Source: Gemmatimonadota bacterium (lineage in GTDB: Bacteria > Gemmatimonadota > Gemmatimonadetes > Longimicrobiales > Gaopeijiaceae). Taken from it: 50,064 nt of DNA. The stretch is taken from contig VXQO01000057.1 in assembly GCA_009838975.1 (NCBI GenBank), positions 1 through 50,064 of the forward strand, read 5' to 3'. Shown one piece after another: positions 1 to 7,593 of this stretch. The notes under the pieces are model-generated. The model had not been told where the DNA came from and made no database searches. It saw nothing but the letters and a program-made list of their open reading frames with translations. A program made the position numbers and the translations under genes. Numbering within the stretch: the stretch's first letter is position 1; the number at the start of each line of letters is the position of its first letter.

Positions 1-593
1 CCGCCACCCCCCTGGCCGTTCCTCGCGAAGGCCTCGATCCCCCGAGCCAGCCCGACGCGGCCCGCCAGGCCCGGATCCTCTTCCACCGAAGGGATGTGCT
101 CGGCCGCGGCGACCAGCGCCGCATCGGCCTCGGCGCGTGCGTCCGCGGTGCCGAATGCCAGTCGGCCGAGGCTGGTGGCGATGGCCCCCAGCACAGCCGG
201 ATCCCCTTCCGTCCCGATCCGCTCCGCCAGGACCCGCGCAACCACCCCCGGGTCCGCCCCGAAGACCGCCTGCGCGATCGCGTGCGACGCGGCTTCCCGC
301 ACCTCGCCCTCCGCGTCGTCGAGCAGGGGGACGATCCGCTCCACCTGCCCCGGATCCTCCAGACGCCCGAGCGCACGCACGGCCAGCGCACGCAGCGCCG
401 GGCTGTCACCTGCAAGGTGCGCCTCGATCCTCTCCAGCCCGATTCCGCCCCGCGCATCCTCTTCGGCGACGATCTCGGCGTAGCCCGCGTACCGGTCTGC
501 TGCGGGCGCGGGAACCGGCGTATCGCACGCACCCACGCCCCAGACGATGCCGGCGCCGGCGAGCAACGCCGAACGGGCCCGCGTCGGCCTCAC
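1..593 (-). CDS. HEAT-repeat lipoprotein, partial (C-terminus outside window)
   Basis: Only the first 197 codons lie in the window. The GTG start at 591-593 overlaps the TGA of the upstream alkyltransferase-like gene as GTGA, which is why I chose it. The N-terminus reads as a lipoprotein signal: an Arg-rich start, a hydrophobic stretch and a GVGAC lipobox with Cys at about residue 23, so the protein is probably exported and lipid-anchored. From about residue 55 the sequence breaks into helical HEAT-type units (ALRALAVRALGRL, then EVREAASHAIAQ). Such repeats normally form protein-binding scaffolds. Some large HEAT proteins of this bacterial group also carry a peptidyl-prolyl isomerase domain; whether this one does cannot be seen. 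Its role is unknown. Confidence 0.75.
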   Translation of the reverse strand, partial: MRPTRARSALLAGAGIVWGVGACDTPVPAPAADRYAGYAEIVAEEDARGGIGLERIEAHLAGDSPALRALAVRALGRLEDPGQVERIVPLLDDAEGEVREAASHAIAQAVFGADPGVVARVLAERIGTEGDPAVLGAIATSLGRLAFGTADARAEADAALVAAAEHIPSVEEDPGLAGRVGLARGIEAFARNGQGGG

Positions 594-904
594 TCGTACG
601 GGTCCCAACCGAACCTCTCCCACGATGCCTCCTCCTTCTCGTCGAACTCGACGCCTTCGTGCTCCAGGAGCGCCCTCTGACGCTGCGCCACGCCGGCGAT
701 GCGCGAGGTGGAGATGGCTCCCCGCCGATTGACCACGCGCCACCAGGGAACATCGGTGTCGATCGGGAGGTGACTGAGGGCGTAGCCGACTCCCCGTGCG
801 GCCCTCGGCTTCCCCACCAGCGCCGCCACGCCGCCGTAGTTGACGATCCGTCCGGGCGGGATTCGCCGCACGCAGGCATACACGCGTTGGGAGAATTCTG
901 TCAT
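590..904 (-). CDS. Alkyltransferase-like protein (MGMT DNA-binding-domain family)
   Basis: The 104-residue protein matches the DNA-binding domain of O6-alkylguanine-DNA methyltransferases: RRIPPGRIVNYGGVAALVG at about residues 14-32, then the active-site region VPWWRVVN and the downstream AQRQRALLEHEGV. True methyltransferases have PCHR. Here Cys is Trp, as in alkyltransferase-like (ATL) proteins such as E. coli YbaZ (PWHR), and the following His is also Trp. ATL proteins cannot transfer the alkyl group. They bind O6-alkylguanine, flip it out and hand the lesion to nucleotide excision repair. The length fits the ATL family. The stop overlaps the GTG of the HEAT lipoprotein, so the two are probably co-transcribed, though no functional link is obvious. 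Confidence 0.9.
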   Translation of the reverse strand: MTEFSQRVYACVRRIPPGRIVNYGGVAALVGKPRAARGVGYALSHLPIDTDVPWWRVVNRRGAISTSRIAGVAQRQRALLEHEGVEFDEKEEASWERFGWDPYE

Positions 905-982
905 GGCGGACTAACCTATCCGGCGACCGCGGAGTCCGCCAAGGGAACAGATGGCAGTGTGGCGGAGGTATGAACTGCCAGA

Positions 983-996
983 ATACCATATAGTAT
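983..996. promoter_or_regulatory. AT-rich near-palindrome upstream of LVIVD lipoprotein gene
   Basis: ATACCATATAGTAT is symmetric at 12 of 14 positions and stands out as AT-rich in the gap between the divergent genes at 904 and 1065. It could be an operator or could contain a -10 element. I see no matching -35 box at the right distance, so the assignment is weak. Confidence 0.25.
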
Positions 997-1064
997 CGTC
1001 GTCGGACCACAGGTCCCACGGTGGGCCGCGGAAGCGCTCCGCGGACATGCAATCAGGAGGATCG

Positions 1065-3314
1065 ATGATCAGAATCGCAGCGGGGGTCCTTGCGGCCTCC
1101 ATGCTGGCAGCCGGATGCGGCGCGGGAGGCACTTCCAGGGTGACGGTGGACTCGCCGGCCCCGCCGCCGCAGGCCGACTCCGTACAGCCCGACCGGGAAG
1201 ACACGCCGGAGGCACGGACGGGTGACCCGGAACCCGCCGAGGCAGCCCCCGAAGCGGCCGCGATGCCCGACACCGCCGCCGCCACACCCGCACCCGCCGC
1301 ACCCGCCGCCGGCGACGACCTTCCCGACCTCGCGGCGACCCCCGGCGGGCTGAACTATCCGCCCGCGGTGCGGATCGGGGCGCAGGTGGACGATGTGCGC
1401 ACCGAACCGGGCGAAATCGTCGTCCAGGTGGGTGACTCGCTGGCCACCGACGAGGACTATTCCGTGGTCGCCTACGACGCCGACGGCGAACCCGTCCGCG
1501 GCGTGCGGATCCTCAGCAGCATCGATTCGCGCTTCGCGATCGTGGAGGAGGGCTTCATCAAGGGGCTGGAGGAGGGCGATACCGAACTCCGCATGGCCAT
1601 ACGCGTGCCGCCCGCGAGCGGCACCGGACCGCCCGAGATCCGCACCTTCACCGCGCCGGTCCGCGTTGTCGGCGCGCCGGTGGTGTCGATGGAGATCGAG
1701 GATCCGGGCGTGCGTTTCCTCACGGGTTCGGTGGTTCAGTTGCACGCCCGCGCGCTCGCCGACGACGGAAGCGTGCGCGAAACGGTAGCGGTGACGTGGA
1801 CCAGCAACCGCCGCCGCCTGGCCACGGTCGACGCCCACGGTTTCGTGCGAGGGATCCGACCCGGCGACGCGATCATCACGGCCGCGGTGGAGGGGATCGA
1901 GGCCACCTTCGCGCTCACGGTGGAAGAGGACCCGGTCGCATCGGTCGAGGTGACGGGAGCGTCGCGCGCCCGCACGGGCGACGTCATCCGCTTCGAAGCC
2001 GTCCCGCGCGACGCCGAGGGCGGGGAACTCGGCGACATCGCCGTCGACTTCACGGTCGCGTCGTTCCAGGAGAGGGCGGACATGGGCGCGTCGGTCTACC
2101 CCGACGGCGCCTTCGTGGCCGAGCGGCCCGGGCTCTACCGCATCGCGGCGACCGCAGGCGGGAGCACCGGACAGGCGTTCATCGAGGTCGTGGAGCGGGG
2201 CGTGGAGCACGAAGTCCACATCGTGGGCCGCGGCGCCGGCGGCGAACACCCCACCTCGGACCTCTGGGCCTTCACCGGGGTCGACGGACGCGACTACGTC
2301 TACACGGGCACGCACCTCGGGGGCCAGCGCATGCTCGCGTGGGACGTGACCGATCCCGCCAACCCGATCCTCACCGACTACGTGGAGGTCGACGCGCGCG
2401 TGGTGAACGACGTCAAGGTCAACAGCAGGGGCACCGTCGCGGTCATCACGCGCGAAGGCGCATCGGACCGCAGGAACGGCATCGTGGTCCTGGACCTGAC
2501 CGACCCCGCACACCCCGTGGTGGCCGACACCTACACCGACGAGCTCACCGGGGGCGTACACAACGTCTTCTTTTCGGGCGACATCCTCTACGCCATTCAC
2601 AACGGCACCTTCGACGTCCACATCCTGGACCTCTCCGACCCCACGGACGTCGAGGAAGTGGGCCGCTGGGGCATCGAGTCGCGCGGCAAGTACCTGCACG
2701 ACATCTGGGTTCTGGACGGCATGGCCTACGTCTCCTACTGGAACGACGGCGTCTACATCCTGGACGTCGGCGACGGCCGCTGGGGCGGCACCCCCACCGA
2801 GCCCGTCGAGGTCAGCCACCTCGCCTATCCCGAGGGCAACACCCACTTCGCCTACCCCTACACCAACGCCGACGGGCACCGCTACCTCTTCGTGGGCGAC
2901 GAGATCTTCGACTGCGAGGACTGCATCTCGCGCAACGCGGTCCCCGGCGACGGATCGCGCGGATTCGTGCACATCCTCGACCTCGAGGACCCGGAGAACC
3001 TCCGCGAGGTCGCCCGCTACGAGGTCCCCGAGGCCGGCGCCCACAACCTCTGGATCGAGGACGACAGGATGTACGTCGCCTACTACCAGGCGGGCCTGAG
3101 GGTGGTCGACGTTTCCGGCGAACTTCGCGGCGACCTTTACCGCCAGGGCCGCGAGATGGCGTGGCTCGCGACGGGCTCGCCGGACGCCCGGGTCCCCAAT
3201 TCTCCGATGGCTTGGGGACCCCAGCCCTTCAAGGGGCACGTCTTCGTCTCGGACATGCACTCGGGGCTCTGGGTGGTCCGGGTCGAACCGAAGAACAGGG
3301 CGCCGGTGTCGTGA
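1065..3314 (+). CDS. LVIVD-repeat lipoprotein with Ig-like (BIG2-type) domains
   Basis: I place the start at ATG 1065 rather than the upstream in-frame ATG at 951, because AGGAGG (1055-1060) precedes it and it opens a clean lipoprotein signal (MIRIAAGVLAAS, lipobox LAAGC, Cys about residue 18). The 749-residue product has an Ala/Pro/Glu-rich spacer (about 25-95) and several Ig-like segments (about 100-385) containing the BIG2-like phrase LATVDAHGFVRGIRPGDAII. The C-terminal half (about 390-745) is built from LVIVD-type propeller repeats (MLAWDVTDPANP, IVVLDLTDPAHP, VHILDLSDPTDV, VYILDVGDG). LVIVD proteins are secreted and mostly uncharacterised; a surface-binding role is inference. The stop overlaps the GTG of the next propeller gene as GTGA. 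Confidence 0.85.
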   Translation: MIRIAAGVLAASMLAAGCGAGGTSRVTVDSPAPPPQADSVQPDREDTPEARTGDPEPAEAAPEAAAMPDTAAATPAPAAPAAGDDLPDLAATPGGLNYPPAVRIGAQVDDVRTEPGEIVVQVGDSLATDEDYSVVAYDADGEPVRGVRILSSIDSRFAIVEEGFIKGLEEGDTELRMAIRVPPASGTGPPEIRTFTAPVRVVGAPVVSMEIEDPGVRFLTGSVVQLHARALADDGSVRETVAVTWTSNRRRLATVDAHGFVRGIRPGDAIITAAVEGIEATFALTVEEDPVASVEVTGASRARTGDVIRFEAVPRDAEGGELGDIAVDFTVASFQERADMGASVYPDGAFVAERPGLYRIAATAGGSTGQAFIEVVERGVEHEVHIVGRGAGGEHPTSDLWAFTGVDGRDYVYTGTHLGGQRMLAWDVTDPANPILTDYVEVDARVVNDVKVNSRGTVAVITREGASDRRNGIVVLDLTDPAHPVVADTYTDELTGGVHNVFFSGDILYAIHNGTFDVHILDLSDPTDVEEVGRWGIESRGKYLHDIWVLDGMAYVSYWNDGVYILDVGDGRWGGTPTEPVEVSHLAYPEGNTHFAYPYTNADGHRYLFVGDEIFDCEDCISRNAVPGDGSRGFVHILDLEDPENLREVARYEVPEAGAHNLWIEDDRMYVAYYQAGLRVVDVSGELRGDLYRQGREMAWLATGSPDARVPNSPMAWGPQPFKGHVFVSDMHSGLWVVRVEPKNRAPVS

Positions 3315-4501
3315 GGGCGGGGTTTTTCGGACAGAAGGAGGCCGGCCCGCGTCGCTCGGCCTCCACGGCCGTGCGCGGCGGGGCCGTGGCCACACTGTGC
3401 GCCTGCGCGATGCTCGCATCCGTCCGCCCGGCGCCGGCCCAGGCACCGCCGGACCAGCCCCTGGAGGCCCGGCAGCCCACCTACCGCGTCTACGTGGCCA
3501 ACGAGTCGTCCGACCTGGTGAGCCGGGTCGCGTTCACGCCCGGCGAAGGGGCGGTCGTCGAGAGGGAGATCCCGGTGGGGATCATGCCGGGCGACAACGA
3601 CGGCGCCCACGGGATCAGCGTCTCCCCGGACGGGCAGTACTGGTATGTCACCATCGCGCACGGGACGCCCCGCGGCTACCTGTGGAAGTATCACGCAGGC
3701 CCGGATACGCTGGTCGCGCGAACTCGGCTTGGCCTGTTCCCCGCGACGATGGGCCTCACCCCTGACGGCCAATTCCTCATGGCCGTGAACTTCAACCTCC
3801 ACGGCGACATGGTTCCGTCGGACGTGTCCGTGGTCTACACCCCCGAGATGGTCGAGGTGACGAGGATCCGGACGTGCATGATGCCCCACGGGAGCCGGGT
3901 GCGGGCGGACGGCGCGAAGCAGTACTCCGCGTGCATGCACTCCGAGCGACTGGTGGAGATCGATATCGAGTCGTTCGAGGTAACCCGGCGCTTTGACGTG
4001 TCGCCCGGTACGCCCGGCGCGGTATGCAGCCCCACCTGGGTCGAGCCGGCGACGGGGGAGGGTGCAGATCGTTTTGTCTACGTCGCCTGCAACAGGAACC
4101 ACGAGGTGCTCGAGGTGGACACGGAGCGCTGGGAGGTGTCGCGCCGGTTCGCCACCGGGCAGGCGCCCTACAACCTGGAGGTTACGGCGGACGGGGCGCG
4201 CCTGATCGTGACGCTCAAGGGCGAACAGGCGGTCGCGGTCTTCGACCTGGAGACCGGCGACGAACTCGCCCGCATCGCAACCTCGCGCCCGGTCACGCAC
4301 GGCGTCGTGGCGAGCCCGGACGGCCGCTACGCCTTCGTGTCGAACGAGTCGGTCGGGTCGGTGCGCGGCACCCTGGACGTGATCGACCTCGCGGCGCTCG
4401 AGGTGGTGGAGAGCATCGAGTTGCAGCACCAGTCGGGCGGAATCGACTTCTGGTCGGTCACCGGCGCGGACGATCGGCCCGGCTCCCGCGGAACTCGTTG
4501 A
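3311..4501 (+). CDS. Exported YncE-type beta-propeller protein
   Basis: The 396-residue product starts at GTG 3311, overlapping the previous TGA as GTGA. The frame is open further upstream, but that part is antisense-like shadow in another frame of the LVIVD gene. The first 45 residues form a signal peptide with a basic N-terminus, a hydrophobic core and a likely cleavage after APAQA. The body repeats propeller blades of the YVTN/YncE type: YRVYVANESSDLVSRV, ISVSPDGQYWYVTIAHG, GLTPDGQFLMAVN, LEVTADGARLIVTLKG, GVVASPDGRYAFVSNE. No catalytic motif is visible. Being coupled to both neighbours, it is probably made together with the LVIVD lipoprotein and the isoaspartate methyltransferase. Ligand unknown. 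Confidence 0.82.
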   Translation: MRAGFFGQKEAGPRRSASTAVRGGAVATLCACAMLASVRPAPAQAPPDQPLEARQPTYRVYVANESSDLVSRVAFTPGEGAVVEREIPVGIMPGDNDGAHGISVSPDGQYWYVTIAHGTPRGYLWKYHAGPDTLVARTRLGLFPATMGLTPDGQFLMAVNFNLHGDMVPSDVSVVYTPEMVEVTRIRTCMMPHGSRVRADGAKQYSACMHSERLVEIDIESFEVTRRFDVSPGTPGAVCSPTWVEPATGEGADRFVYVACNRNHEVLEVDTERWEVSRRFATGQAPYNLEVTADGARLIVTLKGEQAVAVFDLETGDELARIATSRPVTHGVVASPDGRYAFVSNESVGSVRGTLDVIDLAALEVVESIELQHQSGGIDFWSVTGADDRPGSRGTR

Positions 4502-5172
4502 GGGACTGGTACGACCGGCGCGCAAGCGAGGAGGACAGACTCGCGAAGGCCAGGCAGCGGATGCTGCGCCGTCACATCGTGGGGCGGGGGATTCGCGATG
4601 CCCGCGTGATCGAGGCGATGGGGGCGGTGCCGCGCGAGGAGTTCGTGCCGCGGGAGCACCTGCGTCGCGCCTACGGCGACGGCCCCCTGCCGATCGGGAT
4701 GGGGCAGACGATATCGCAGCCCTATGTGGTGGCGTGGATGGCCGAGGCGCTCGAACTGGAGCCCGGAGACCGCGTGCTCGAGGTCGGGACCGGGTCGGGA
4801 TACGCCGCCGCCGTGCTCGGCCGGCTGTGCGAAGCGGTCTACACCGTGGAACGCCACCTGTCGCTGGCCGAAGCCGCCGGGGAGCGGCTGCGGCTGCTGG
4901 GGTACGACAACGTGCACGTCCGGCACGGGGACGGGAGCGGGGGCTGGGCCGAACACGCGCCCTACGACGCGATCGTGGCGGCGGCGGCGGGGCCGCGGGT
5001 ACCGGAGCCGTTGCGGGGGCAGCTCCGCGTGGGCGGCCGCCTCGTCATGCCGGTCGGGAGTGCGGGGCGCGGGCAGGTGCTGGTGAGGGAACGCCTGGAG
5101 CGCTCGGGCGGTTTCACCCGGGAAGAACTGGGGATGGTGCGCTTCGTGCCGCTGGTGCTGCCGGCGACGTAG
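4498..5172 (+). CDS. pcm: Protein-L-isoaspartate O-methyltransferase
   Basis: This enzyme uses S-adenosylmethionine to methylate isoaspartyl residues in aged proteins so that they can revert to aspartate. The family marks are GRGIRDARVIEAMGAVPRE near the N-terminus, MGQTISQPYVVAWM, the SAM motif VLEVGTGSGYAAAVLG at about residue 95 and VGGRLVMPVG near the end. The length of 224 residues is normal. I take TTG 4498 as the start because it overlaps the preceding TGA as TTGA; ATG 4561 is the alternative but would cut into the family's N-terminal helix. It lacks a signal peptide, so it is a cytoplasmic enzyme in an operon with two exported propellers. Confidence 0.9.
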   Translation: MRDWYDRRASEEDRLAKARQRMLRRHIVGRGIRDARVIEAMGAVPREEFVPREHLRRAYGDGPLPIGMGQTISQPYVVAWMAEALELEPGDRVLEVGTGSGYAAAVLGRLCEAVYTVERHLSLAEAAGERLRLLGYDNVHVRHGDGSGGWAEHAPYDAIVAAAAGPRVPEPLRGQLRVGGRLVMPVGSAGRGQVLVRERLERSGGFTREELGMVRFVPLVLPAT

Positions 5173-5192
5173 CGATCCGAAATGTAATATTC

Positions 5193-5211
5193 ACATGACA
5201 TAATGTCATGT
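5193..5211. promoter_or_regulatory. 19-base perfect palindrome, putative operator
   Basis: ACATGACATAATGTCATGT is a perfect palindrome with 9-base arms around one central base. It lies in the 65-base gap between the convergent genes ending at 5172 and 5238. Further half-sites flank it: ATGTAAT at 5182-5188 and ACATTAC at 5214-5220. It matches the palindrome at 16972-16990 at 16 of 19 positions, which suggests one DNA-binding protein recognises both. It has no GC-rich stem or T-run, so I do not call it an intrinsic terminator. Confidence 0.5.
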
Positions 5212-5237
5212 TGACATTACGCATCCACCCGCAAAAA

Positions 5238-5708
5238 CTACGCCAGGCCCACTCCAAGAACACTTCGCACCAGGGTCACCGCCGCCCGCACGCCGAACAG
5301 GAGCATGGGAAGGAGGAAGGTGACACCGACGGAGAGGGCCAGGCCCGCCCGGAAGAGATGTGGTCCCACCGGCAACACGTCCCGTCCCCAGATCCTGTGC
5401 AGGATGGATTCGGTAACCGGGCCCAGGGTGTAGCATACGTTGGCGACCGCGAGGAGCCAGAAGAGCGCGGGCAGGAGGATCGGATCGTCGCCCTCGATCC
5501 ATCCCAGCGCCCCGTGAGCGAGCAGGGACACCCCGCCGCCCGCGCCGACGATGAGGCTGAAGGCCAGGCGCCTCCGCTCCCACCACTTGAAGATGCCGCC
5601 GACGCTGCGCCTGGCCGGACGGGGGTAGAGGAAGCGGGCGAGTCTGGAGCCCAGCGAGCGGTCGCGGCCGGTGGATGGGGCGACTTCCTCGTTCCGGGAG
5701 CGGGACAT
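5238..5708 (-). CDS. Small integral membrane protein, unknown function
   Basis: The 156-residue protein has a polar basic N-terminus (about 45 residues, ending RRSVGGIFKWWERRR) and three hydrophobic segments: LAFSLIVGAGGGVSLLA, PALFWLLAVANVCYTLG and LALSVGVTFLLPMLLFGV. I recognise no family. The start is uncertain: ATG 5708 gives the compact form, ATG 5780 would add 24 residues, and neither has a good Shine-Dalgarno. It is transcribed divergently from the creatininase-family gene, whose start at 5791 leaves about 80 bases for both promoters. Its stop faces the pcm gene across the palindromic gap. Confidence 0.65.
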   Translation of the reverse strand: MSRSRNEEVAPSTGRDRSLGSRLARFLYPRPARRSVGGIFKWWERRRLAFSLIVGAGGGVSLLAHGALGWIEGDDPILLPALFWLLAVANVCYTLGPVTESILHRIWGRDVLPVGPHLFRAGLALSVGVTFLLPMLLFGVRAAVTLVRSVLGVGLA

Positions 5709-5790
5709 GGCTGCGGGCGCCGGGTGATAGTCGTGGGGCACGGCCTTCCTTGTAGCTGGAGCAATCCGGTTTGTGAACATAGGTTGCCGC

Positions 5791-6555
5791 ATGGCAGACA
5801 CAAAGTTGCTTCTCGAAGAGATGACCTGGCCCGAGGTCGAGCGCGCGATCCGGGCGGGATTCACGACGGTCGTGGTCGCGGCGGGGGCGGTGGAGCAGCA
5901 CGGGCCGCACCTTCCGCTTCTCGTCGACGCGGTGCGCGGTGACCGGCTCGCGCTCGAGGTCGCTCGGCGGCTCGGCAACGCCCTCGTCGCGACCACGATC
6001 CGGGTGGGTTGCTCGGAGCACCACATGGGATTCCCGGGGACGCTCTCCCTGAGGCCCGAGACCCTGCGGGCGATCTGCATGGACTACGCGGCGAGCCTCT
6101 CCCGGCACGGGTTCCGGGAAGTCTGCTTCGTGCCGTCGCACGGGGGCAATTTTGCGCCTCTCGCGGAGATGCTGGACGACCTGCGGGACGCCGCCGGTCC
6201 GGGCTGCGAGGTGCGCGCGTACACCGACCTGCACGGCTTCGTCACCCTGTGGGAGTCGGCGGTGCGGGACATCGCCCCCGGGCTCGTCGAGCGGGTGGGC
6301 GGGCATGCGGACATCGCGGAGAGCTCCGAAATGCTTTGCATCCGGCCGGATCTGGTGCGGGGGGAACTTGCGGTTCCCGGGTACGTCGCCGCGTTCGACG
6401 ATGAAGTGGCCGCACGGATCTTCACCGACGGATTCCGGTCCGTGACGCCGAACGGAGTGCTGGGCGATGCGCGGGGGATGAGCCGCGAGATCGGCGAGCT
6501 CTGCATCGCCCGCGCGGCGGACGGGGTCGCGGCCGCGCTGAGGGATCGGTCATGA
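5791..6555 (+). CDS. Creatininase-family amidohydrolase
   Basis: The family comprises zinc- or manganese-dependent hydrolases of cyclic and linear amides, such as creatininase and the mycofactocin peptidase MftE. Visible marks are AVEQHGPHLPLLVD at about residues 31-44 (Glu, His and Asp metal ligands), GFREVCFVPSHGGN at about 108-121 and GGHADIAESSEML at about 171-183. The 254 residues are a normal length. I prefer ATG 5791 over ATG 5773, since the longer form adds only six atypical residues. The stop overlaps the next gene's ATG as ATGA. Coupling to a PLP dehydratase, with a peptide transporter next, suggests amino-acid or small-amide breakdown. The substrate cannot be read from sequence. 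Confidence 0.88.
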   Translation: MADTKLLLEEMTWPEVERAIRAGFTTVVVAAGAVEQHGPHLPLLVDAVRGDRLALEVARRLGNALVATTIRVGCSEHHMGFPGTLSLRPETLRAICMDYAASLSRHGFREVCFVPSHGGNFAPLAEMLDDLRDAAGPGCEVRAYTDLHGFVTLWESAVRDIAPGLVERVGGHADIAESSEMLCIRPDLVRGELAVPGYVAAFDDEVAARIFTDGFRSVTPNGVLGDARGMSREIGELCIARAADGVAAALRDRS

Positions 6556-7520
6556 GACCGGTGCGGCCGGTTGCACTGGACGACATCCACGCCGCCCGGT
6601 CGCGTATCGAGGGTTCGGCGATCCGCTCCCCGCTGATTCGCGTGGACATCCCCGAATCTCCGGTGGAACTCTGGGTCAAGCTCGAGTGCCTCCAGCCGAT
6701 CGGGTCGTTCAAGGTGCGCGGGGCCGCCAACGCGATGGCGCTCGCCGACGACACCCTCCTGGCGGGGGGCGTCTACACCGGGAGCGCCGGCAACATGGCG
6801 CAGGGTGTGGCGTTCGCGGCCAGGCGGCTCGGCGTGCCCTGCAGGGTGGTGGTGCCCGACACGGCTCCCCGCGCCAAGCTGGATGCGATCGCGCGGCTCG
6901 GGGCCACGGCAGCACCGCTTCCCTTCGACGAGTGGTGGAGCGTCTTGCGCGATCACGGTCACCCGGGCGAGCAGGGCTACTTCGTCCACCCGGTCAGCGA
7001 TCCGGCGGTGATCGCGGGAAACGGCACCATCGGCCTCGAGATCGTCGAGGAGCTGCCGCGGGTGCGCGCGGTGGTGGTGCCGTACGGCGGCGGCGGTCTG
7101 TCGTGCGGAATCGCGGCAGCGCTACGGGAACTTGCCCCTGGCGTCCCGGTCTTCGCGGCCGAGGTCGAGACCGCCGCCCCATTCGCCGCGTCGCTGCGGG
7201 CCGGCCGTCCCGTCGAAGTGCGGTACCGGCGGTCCTTCGTCGACGGAATCGGTTCGTCCAGTGTGCTCGAAGAGATGTGGCCGCTTGCCAGCACGTCACT
7301 TGCGGGGTCGCTGGTGGTATCGCTGGAGGAGGTATGCGAGGCCATCCGCGTGCTGGCCGGCGGCGCCCATATCGTGGCCGAGGGCGCGGGGGCCACCGGT
7401 GTGGCGGCCGCCCTGCGCGGTCTGCCCGGGATCGGGGACGGTCCGGTCGTGGCCGTAGTCTCGGGGGGCAACATCGACCCGCACGTCTTCCAGGCGATCA
7501 TGGAGGGGCGTTTTTCCTGA
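6552..7520 (+). CDS. PLP-dependent serine/threonine dehydratase-family enzyme
   Basis: This is a fold-type II PLP enzyme of the threonine/serine dehydratase and serine racemase group. The PLP lysine is in LQPIGSFKVRGA (about residues 48-59), the phosphate-binding glycine loop is PYGGGGL (about 177-183), and HPVSDPAVIAGNGTIGLEI matches the family's conserved central segment. The usual SAGNHAQG motif reads SAGNMAQG: His has become Met while the PLP-contacting Asn stays. The 322 residues lack the C-terminal ACT-like domain of biosynthetic IlvA, so a catabolic or racemase-like role is more likely than isoleucine synthesis. It starts with ATGA overlap on the creatininase-family gene. Confidence 0.88.
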   Translation: MRPVRPVALDDIHAARSRIEGSAIRSPLIRVDIPESPVELWVKLECLQPIGSFKVRGAANAMALADDTLLAGGVYTGSAGNMAQGVAFAARRLGVPCRVVVPDTAPRAKLDAIARLGATAAPLPFDEWWSVLRDHGHPGEQGYFVHPVSDPAVIAGNGTIGLEIVEELPRVRAVVVPYGGGGLSCGIAAALRELAPGVPVFAAEVETAAPFAASLRAGRPVEVRYRRSFVDGIGSSSVLEEMWPLASTSLAGSLVVSLEEVCEAIRVLAGGAHIVAEGAGATGVAAALRGLPGIGDGPVVAVVSGGNIDPHVFQAIMEGRFS

Positions 7521-7593
7521 CGCCCATTCGCCCACGCGCCCCGCGCGCCGTAGCTTCCCCGGTCACCACGAATCCACCGACACCGAGGTCCGA

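Noticed and set aside
951-1064. N-terminal extension of the LVIVD lipoprotein
   Set aside because: The added 38 residues are polar and would hide the signal peptide; ATG 1065 has an ideal Shine-Dalgarno.
1053-3446. 797-codon open frame on the minus strand opposite the LVIVD gene
   Set aside because: It is a mirror frame caused by GC-rich codons. Its translation is His/Arg/Val/Asp-rich low complexity without domains, while the plus strand has a lipobox and propeller repeats.
5193-5211. Bidirectional intrinsic terminator between convergent genes
   Set aside because: The palindrome is AT-rich with a one-base centre and no flanking T-run, so an operator-like DNA site fits better.
7505-7530. Terminator hairpin (GGGCG/CGCCC around a T-run) at the dehydratase end
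   Set aside because: The stem is only five bases and the T-run lies in the loop, not after the stem.
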